Shown here piece by piece: positions 23,951 to 28,089 of a DNA stretch of 28,089 nucleotides. The stretch comes from a virus. The position numbers were made by a program, and so were the translations under genes. The stretch is taken from positions 1 through 28,089 of IMG/VR virus record IMGVR_UViG_3300020165_000119, one strand, 5' to 3'. How positions within the stretch are numbered: the first letter of the stretch is position 1; the number at the start of each line of letters is the position of its first letter. The notes beneath the pieces were generated by a model. It was not told the DNA's origin and made no database searches. It was given only the letters and a program-made list of their open reading frames with translations.

Positions 23951-24546
23951 TATTTATTTCCAAATTTCCAATATAATCTACCTGATATAACAGGTTTAAA
24001 ATCTTGATTAACTCCTATTCCTAAACCATATATTTGCTTTTTTTTATCTTTATAAAGTAATTCTCCTCCTATATAGTTAATTTGATCGCTTCTTCCTTGT
24101 AAACCTAAACCATAATAAAATTCTCTATTATTAAGATAAATTTCTTCTGTTATCTTTGTTGTAGGAATTAATATATCTGATTTTACTTGTCTTGAAAATA
24201 TACTATTTTTTGATATAGTATCTGTTATTATTATTATACCTAAAGAATCTAAAACAATTTCATCTATATAAACATTTTTAGCGTAATAATCTTTTAAAAC
24301 TTCTAAAGTATCAATAGGAGTATTTATTAATATAGAATCAATTTTGTATTTAGTAACAACTTTTGTCTTCCATTTAGGAACATAAACAGGTTTATCAATA
24401 GTAACAGTATCCCATTTAGTTTCAACTTTTGTTATAACTTTAGGTTCTATTTCTATTGGGGATTTATTGCAGCTTCTTTGAAAAAGTAAAACTATAATTA
24501 AAGCTACAATTAGTAGAGTTTGTATATTCTTAAAGAAGTCCTTCAA
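23950..24546 (-). CDS. Membrane-anchored periplasmic protein, possible spanin
   Basis: 198 residues from a TTG start (24546); no ATG is available near this N-terminus. Residues 9-24 are one hydrophobic segment (TLLIVALIIVLLFQ), followed by R-S-C-N-K. The segment 33-80 is a Thr/Lys/Val-rich extended region with a proline-containing motif (DKPVYVPKWKTKVVTKY). The C-terminal 55 residues look beta-rich with alternating aromatic/Gly residues (YYGLGLQG, YIGGELLY, IYGLGIGV, GRLYWKFGN). N-in anchoring with a periplasmic, outer-membrane-like end fits an Rz/spanin-type protein of Bacteroidota phages, but this is inference. It overlaps the preceding gene by 17 nt and is coupled to terL by TAATG. Confidence 0.6.
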   Translation of the reverse strand: MKDFFKNIQTLLIVALIIVLLFQRSCNKSPIEIEPKVITKVETKWDTVTIDKPVYVPKWKTKVVTKYKIDSILINTPIDTLEVLKDYYAKNVYIDEIVLDSLGIIIITDTISKNSIFSRQVKSDILIPTTKITEEIYLNNREFYYGLGLQGRSDQINYIGGELLYKDKKKQIYGLGIGVNQDFKPVISGRLYWKFGNK

Positions 24547-25012
24547 GTTCTTTTTTTATTTTAGTTAATTCTCTTAAACGATCTGTTAGCTTTTGTTTTT
24601 CTCCACCTTCAGCATTTTTCCACTTTTTTACTACTTGTTTCATTTCTTTAGCAGTTTGTTGTAGTTTAGAAGCTATTTTAGATATAGAATCTCCTTTTTT
24701 AGCAGCTTTACTTGCTTGTTTATCCATATCATCTTCATCCTCTTCATTAACAGATTCAAAAGCCATGTCTTCTCCACCACTATGAACATACAAATCTGTA
24801 GTATCATCTACATCTTTTTTATCTACATATCCATCATCTTGAAATTTATCTGAATCATTTCCTTCTGATATTCCTAAATCTGCACTTAATTTAGCTGTTT
24901 TTTCTAATTCAGCGTTATAATCTTGCTGATTTTTAACATCATCTAAAGATGCTGCCTCTAAAATATCAATGATTTCTTCTTTTATGGCATTTTTTAATTC
25001 TGATCTTTTCAT
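24530..25012 (-). CDS. Small acidic/coiled-coil protein upstream of TerL; terminase small subunit possible
   Basis: 160 residues. The N-terminus is helical (MKRSELKNAIKEEIIDILEA), the middle is acidic and probably disordered (DKFQDDGYVDKKDVDDTT, ESVNEEDEDD), and the C-terminal 60 residues form a Lys/Glu heptad helix (KIASKLQQTAKEMKQVVKKW). Size (T4 gp16 is about 164 residues), coiled-coil content and place two genes before terL would suit a terminase small subunit, but no specific motif proves it; it could also be a minor core protein. An ATATTTATA element sits 16 nt before the ATG, overlapping the stop of the kinase gene. Confidence 0.6.
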   Translation of the reverse strand: MKRSELKNAIKEEIIDILEAASLDDVKNQQDYNAELEKTAKLSADLGISEGNDSDKFQDDGYVDKKDVDDTTDLYVHSGGEDMAFESVNEEDEDDMDKQASKAAKKGDSISKIASKLQQTAKEMKQVVKKWKNAEGGEKQKLTDRLRELTKIKKELEGLL

Positions 25013-25028
25013 TTTAAGAGTATTTTGT

Positions 25029-25037
25029 TATAAATAT
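25029..25037 (-). promoter_or_regulatory. ATATTTATA element, 16 nt before the 160-residue gene
   Basis: Part of a 17-bp stretch (+ strand TTTTGTTATAAATATCA, 25023-25039) also found exactly at 10742-10758. On the minus strand the stretch begins with the stop codon of the upstream gene. Confidence 0.4.
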
Positions 25038-25567
25038 CATAAAGAAACTGCTTGTTTAATCAATTTTATACGTTCTTCTGTTGATCCTTCAATTTCTACC
25101 AAATTTTTAATTTTATGTCTATATTTAGTAATTAAAAGCTGAATATTTTGATCAATTAGTTTTCTATATTCTATATTGGTTTCTCTTACTCCATTATTTT
25201 CAATTTCTACACCTTCAGGTGAAACATAAAATATATAATCATACTCATCTAACATATGAGATGCAAAATTACAAAAATCATCTGCTTCAAAATAATACAT
25301 TGATTCAGAACATTTAGCAAATGCCATTACATCAATAATAGTTCTATCTGTTATAATATTATCTTGCATTAATTCACTAGCTCTTTCAGCTAAAAACACA
25401 GCTTGACCCTTAACAGTTGAATCTGTATTTAATGGAATACCCATTTCCATAAGATATTTAGAACGTTCTGTTCTAAATTTATATTCTTTAAACTCTGGTA
25501 GTTCAGCTAAAGCATTAACTAAAGTTGTTTTACCTACACTCATTGTACCACAAAAACCTATTTTCAT
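25037..25567 (-). CDS. P-loop kinase/ATPase, NadR-like (AAA_28 type)
   Basis: 176 residues from the ATG at 25567, chosen over an ATG nine codons upstream because it gives MKIGFCG, leaves a 1-nt gap after the previous stop, and puts the P-loop in its normal place. Walker A is GTMSVGKTT (7-15). TDRTIIDVMAFA follows mid-protein, then YDYIFYVSPEGVEIENNGVR with Arg and EYRKLIDQNI, a pattern of NadR-type/AAA_28 nucleotide kinases. The substrate cannot be inferred; ribosylnicotinamide or nucleoside phosphorylation are family possibilities. It belongs to the accessory cassette with the cupin and dehydrogenase. Confidence 0.75.
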   Translation of the reverse strand: MKIGFCGTMSVGKTTLVNALAELPEFKEYKFRTERSKYLMEMGIPLNTDSTVKGQAVFLAERASELMQDNIITDRTIIDVMAFAKCSESMYYFEADDFCNFASHMLDEYDYIFYVSPEGVEIENNGVRETNIEYRKLIDQNIQLLITKYRHKIKNLVEIEGSTEERIKLIKQAVSL

Positions 25568-25568
25568 A

Positions 25569-25853
25569 TTATATATTATATCGCTCGTTACCAAGCATTA
25601 TTTTTAAAACATTCTCTGGAATAGCCGAATTTACAAATGGGTCTAATTTAGCTATAGCTTGAGTAACATCATGTGCTATAATAGGAACAACCTTAATAGT
25701 TCCATTATCTATATATTTACACTCATATAATAAATTATCTTTAATCTTAGATAAACCTAGTAGTTTAATTTCTAAGATTACTGTATTCCTATTTATTTCT
25801 ATCAAAGATGCTGCTAATTCTTGATCTTCTTGTTTATATTTTTTTCTAATCAT
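25569..25853 (-). CDS. Small unknown protein
   Basis: 94 residues, no recognised motif. It is soluble, with a basic N-terminus (MIRKKYKQEDQE) and alternating hydrophobic strands (NTVILEIKLLGL, GTIKVVPIIAHD). It starts 2 nt after the cupin stop and ends 1 nt before the kinase ATG, so it is co-transcribed with both. I cannot assign a function. Confidence 0.6.
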   Translation of the reverse strand: MIRKKYKQEDQELAASLIEINRNTVILEIKLLGLSKIKDNLLYECKYIDNGTIKVVPIIAHDVTQAIAKLDPFVNSAIPENVLKIMLGNERYNI

Positions 25854-25855
25854 AA

Positions 25856-26263
25856 TTAAAATGGTAAATCTAATGGATCTAATTGTGAAGATCCCATTCC
25901 TACTCTATAACTGTCACTATCAAAATGTTGTGTCGATACCTCAAATATACAACTTCCCTCTTTAAGAGCCAACATTTGGTGAGGTTGTCCTGGCATTAAG
26001 TGAATACAATCTCCTTCTCTTACTATTACTTTATGGTGTTCAGCTGTTTCAGTATCAATGTAAGTATATTGAAACTCACCTTTAGAAATATACCATGCTT
26101 CATCTTTTAGTAAATGATAATGCATCGAAAATGATTTTTGATTTTTAAATACTAATAGTTTACCACAATAATATTCATTATTAATAATCCACAACTCATA
26201 ACCCCATGCTTTTTCATGCCTTTCTCCTTGATAAGGCATAGCTTGTAATGTATGTTCTCTCAT
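25856..26263 (-). CDS. Single-domain cupin
   Basis: 135 residues. KAWGYELWIINNEYYCGK opens a fold like the C-terminal part of mannose-6-phosphate isomerase/sugar cupins. Cupin motif 1 is SMHYHLLKDEAWYISKGEF (His48, His50, Glu55) and motif 2 is PGQPHQML (His95), giving the standard 3-His-1-Glu metal site. It would bind a divalent metal; an isomerase, epimerase or dioxygenase role is possible but not determined. The last 25 residues (HFDSDSYRVGMGSSQLDPL) lie beyond the cupin barrel. It starts 1 nt after the upstream stop. Confidence 0.82.
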   Translation of the reverse strand: MREHTLQAMPYQGERHEKAWGYELWIINNEYYCGKLLVFKNQKSFSMHYHLLKDEAWYISKGEFQYTYIDTETAEHHKVIVREGDCIHLMPGQPHQMLALKEGSCIFEVSTQHFDSDSYRVGMGSSQLDPLDLPF

Positions 26264-26264
26264 A

Positions 26265-26534
26265 TTAATTTCTATAAGTTTGACCTTTGGGAGCTGATTG
26301 TTTATACCAAGGTAATCCTTCTCTTTCTTTCATTATTTCTCTAAAATCTTCTTCTGAATATTCTATTCCTGATAGAAAATAACCTTTTTTAAATTCACTT
26401 TTTTTAGATATTGGAACAATAGCTGGTAAATCCCATCTATGATGTTTGAAATGATCTTCACCCTCCATTTTAATTAAATAATGTCTTGCACCTTTAACTT
26501 TAATAACTTTTTCTTCATATAATTTTTCACTCAT
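26265..26534 (-). CDS. Small unknown protein
   Basis: 89 residues, charged and soluble, not recognised. Notable residues are aromatic/His clusters (DHFKHHRWDLPAI) and a C-terminal LPWYKQSAPKGQTYRN. It lies 11 nt after the dehydrogenase stop and 1 nt before the cupin start, so it is part of the same cassette. The His-rich stretch might bind metal, but nothing else supports that. Confidence 0.6.
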   Translation of the reverse strand: MSEKLYEEKVIKVKGARHYLIKMEGEDHFKHHRWDLPAIVPISKKSEFKKGYFLSGIEYSEEDFREIMKEREGLPWYKQSAPKGQTYRN

Positions 26535-26545
26535 AACTTTATTTT

Positions 26546-28033
26546 TTATTTTAATTTATTTTGAAATTTCATAAAATCTTTATTTTTATCATTAGTTAAA
26601 CCTCCTACAGTATGGATTTTATCATCTTCTTCTGACCATGGTCCTGGTTTATCAGCCCATTCTAAAAAATCATTAATTTCTTTTTGATTATTTAAAATTT
26701 GTTCTGCTACTAATGTACCTTGTGCTCCTGATACTGTAATACCTCTAGCACTTAAAGCATCACCTACAAAATGTATATTAGGGTATGTGGTTAAACTTAA
26801 ATCATTATAATTTACTAATGGTTCAGGTGACAAATACTTTACTTCAGGTACATAAATACCCCAATCATCTTTAAGTGTTGGGAATACTTTTTTCATATCT
26901 TCAATAAAATCTTCTATATAACTATAATAACCTTGAAATGCATCTTTAACTCGGTCTAATGATTCAATAGGCATAGCATCAACTTTAATACCTTCACTAG
27001 TCATCCCAGCTTCACGAGTAGGAGAGTAATATAAACCTGTATGAGTTTTTCTTCTAAATCTACCTTGACCTTTAGAGTTATCAAACCAGGTTTCATTTAC
27101 AGCTTTAACTAACTCTCTTGACCAAGTAAAGGGTTCATCAATACCCTGAATTTCCATTAAAATGCCAAAATTAGTCATATTGTTCCTATGCTCTTCTCCT
27201 TTTTTAGCATGTCCATTGTAACTAACATCTCCATACGTTTTTTCAACGGCAACATATGCTGCATTGTTGTTTGTACAGAAAGAGCGTAGTGATACTCCTT
27301 TGTCTTCGAATTTACGATATAATTTAAAATCATAAGATACATCAATTAATTTTTGAAAGTGTTTTTGTGGTGCTTCAAATCGAACACCTATTTGTACCGG
27401 TTTTGATTCAGTTGGTAATTTATATTTTTCAGCTAATTGTTTACCAAAGTCAATACCTGATTTACCTACACCAAAAATAAGTGTATCGTATTCAAATGAA
27501 TGTTCTAAATCAGATTCAAGTACTACTACTTTACCTGTATTATTTTCAAAATCAATATCTGTAACTTTAGCTTCCCATTCAAATTGAACACCACCATCAA
27601 CTAAAAAGTCATACCAATTTTTACCTATTTCATGTAAATAATCTGTACCAACATGCCATACTGGGAATAAACGTAATCCAAAATATGGTTTAATAAATTC
27701 TGGTTCTGCAATAGGGTTTGAACATTGTACTTCTTCGGGTTTAGGGTGGAAACGTTTAAAATTATCAATCACCTGATCAAATAATTCCATTGCTTTTTCT
27801 TCACCACAATATTTAGATAATTGCCCTCCAATTGAAGTATGATAAGTTAATTTACCATCAGACCAACCTCCTGCTCCTAGGAAACCTGTCATTACCTCTT
27901 CATATGGTCTTAAATATGGATCTTTACCCATATCAATTATGGTAATTTTACCATCAAAACCATTATCAATTAGCTTAGTAGCAGCATTTACATTTGCTAC
28001 ACCTGCTCCAATCATTACTACGTTTTTACTCAT
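26546..28033 (-). CDS. FAD-dependent dehydrogenase (COG2509-like)
   Basis: 495 residues from the ATG at 28033; a GTG seven codons upstream (28054) is possible but gives an extension without family character. The N-terminal Rossmann motif is VVMIGAGVANVNAATKL (5-21). GAGGWSDGKLTYHTSIGGQL follows, typical of uncharacterised FAD-dependent dehydrogenases (G-x-x-SDGKL). VQIGVRFEAP and SLRSFCTNNNAAYVAVEK mid-protein match the same family. The C-terminus has the FAD-contact motif HFVGDALSARGITVSGAQG. The substrate is unknown. Such a full-length oxidoreductase is unusual beside a phage packaging module. The dense A-rich leader resembles other starts here. It is the first gene in the window; its promoter may lie outside. 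Confidence 0.85.
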   Translation of the reverse strand: MSKNVVMIGAGVANVNAATKLIDNGFDGKITIIDMGKDPYLRPYEEVMTGFLGAGGWSDGKLTYHTSIGGQLSKYCGEEKAMELFDQVIDNFKRFHPKPEEVQCSNPIAEPEFIKPYFGLRLFPVWHVGTDYLHEIGKNWYDFLVDGGVQFEWEAKVTDIDFENNTGKVVVLESDLEHSFEYDTLIFGVGKSGIDFGKQLAEKYKLPTESKPVQIGVRFEAPQKHFQKLIDVSYDFKLYRKFEDKGVSLRSFCTNNNAAYVAVEKTYGDVSYNGHAKKGEEHRNNMTNFGILMEIQGIDEPFTWSRELVKAVNETWFDNSKGQGRFRRKTHTGLYYSPTREAGMTSEGIKVDAMPIESLDRVKDAFQGYYSYIEDFIEDMKKVFPTLKDDWGIYVPEVKYLSPEPLVNYNDLSLTTYPNIHFVGDALSARGITVSGAQGTLVAEQILNNQKEINDFLEWADKPGPWSEEDDKIHTVGGLTNDKNKDFMKFQNKLK

Positions 28034-28089
28034 ATTGTCATTTATTTTTAACACATTAATATACGAACTAAGAATGGCGTCTCCTAGGG

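Noticed and set aside
25568-25594. Upstream ATG for the P-loop kinase
   Set aside because: It would overlap the previous gene by 26 nt and add nine residues before the normal family start; the ATG at 25567 leaves a 1-nt gap.
28034-28054. GTG start seven codons upstream for the FAD dehydrogenase
   Set aside because: The ATG at 28033 gives the usual Rossmann N-terminus and has an A-rich leader like other genes here.

Overview
The window reads as one strand-consistent block of a tailed-phage (T4-like myovirus) genome. Every gene I can support lies on the minus strand, so transcription runs from high to low coordinates. The DNA is visibly AT-rich. Start codons mostly follow A-rich stretches and rarely a Shine-Dalgarno box, and genes are packed with 0-20 nt gaps or overlaps. 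Recognisable T4-type proteins are terminase large subunit (gp17), portal (gp20), prohead protease (gp21), scaffold (gp22), major capsid (gp23) and, more tentatively, neck and tail-completion proteins (gp13/gp14/gp15). The A-rich, SD-poor starts and AT-rich code would suit a Bacteroidota (flavobacterial) host, probably aquatic. That host call is an inference and is weak. No tRNA, integrase, CRISPR array or insertion sequence was seen.

Layout in the direction of transcription. (1) 28033-25037 is an accessory cassette: FAD-dependent dehydrogenase, small unknown, cupin, small unknown, P-loop kinase/ATPase. (2) 25012-16964 is the packaging and prohead block: coiled-coil protein, membrane-anchored protein (possible spanin), TerL, portal, three unassigned proteins and prohead protease, ending in a terminator. 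(3) 16780-13270 is a scaffold plus major capsid unit with its own leader and terminator. (4) 13143-10786 is a tightly overlapping metabolic trio: pentein-fold hydrolase/amidinotransferase, phosphatidylserine decarboxylase and PhoH. (5) 10736-5418 is virion and tail: a repeat-motif structural protein, neck proteins, tail completion protein and a fibre-like protein. (6) 5416 to beyond the window edge is a giant collagen-like fibre gene.

The largest feature is easy to miss. The first 5.4 kb is a single reading frame (at least 1805 codons, open at the window edge) made of about 448 Gly-(Ser/Thr)-Ser triplets in four runs, separated by three diverged copies of a roughly 120-residue globular module and preceded by a roughly 90-residue N-terminal domain. 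Its DNA is a 9-bp-periodic array with higher-order 81-bp and 90-bp tandem duplications. Apparent long frames on the other strand and in other frames are by-products of that periodicity.

The other points of note are: a gene order permuted relative to T4 (no sheath or tube gene between TerL and portal); a capsid protein with an outsized insertion sharing a Gly-x-Gly-Tyr-type motif with a neighbouring virion protein; a recurring element (ATATTTATA, read on the minus strand) 11-16 nt before five start codons; and a shared palindromic element just downstream of each of the two terminators.
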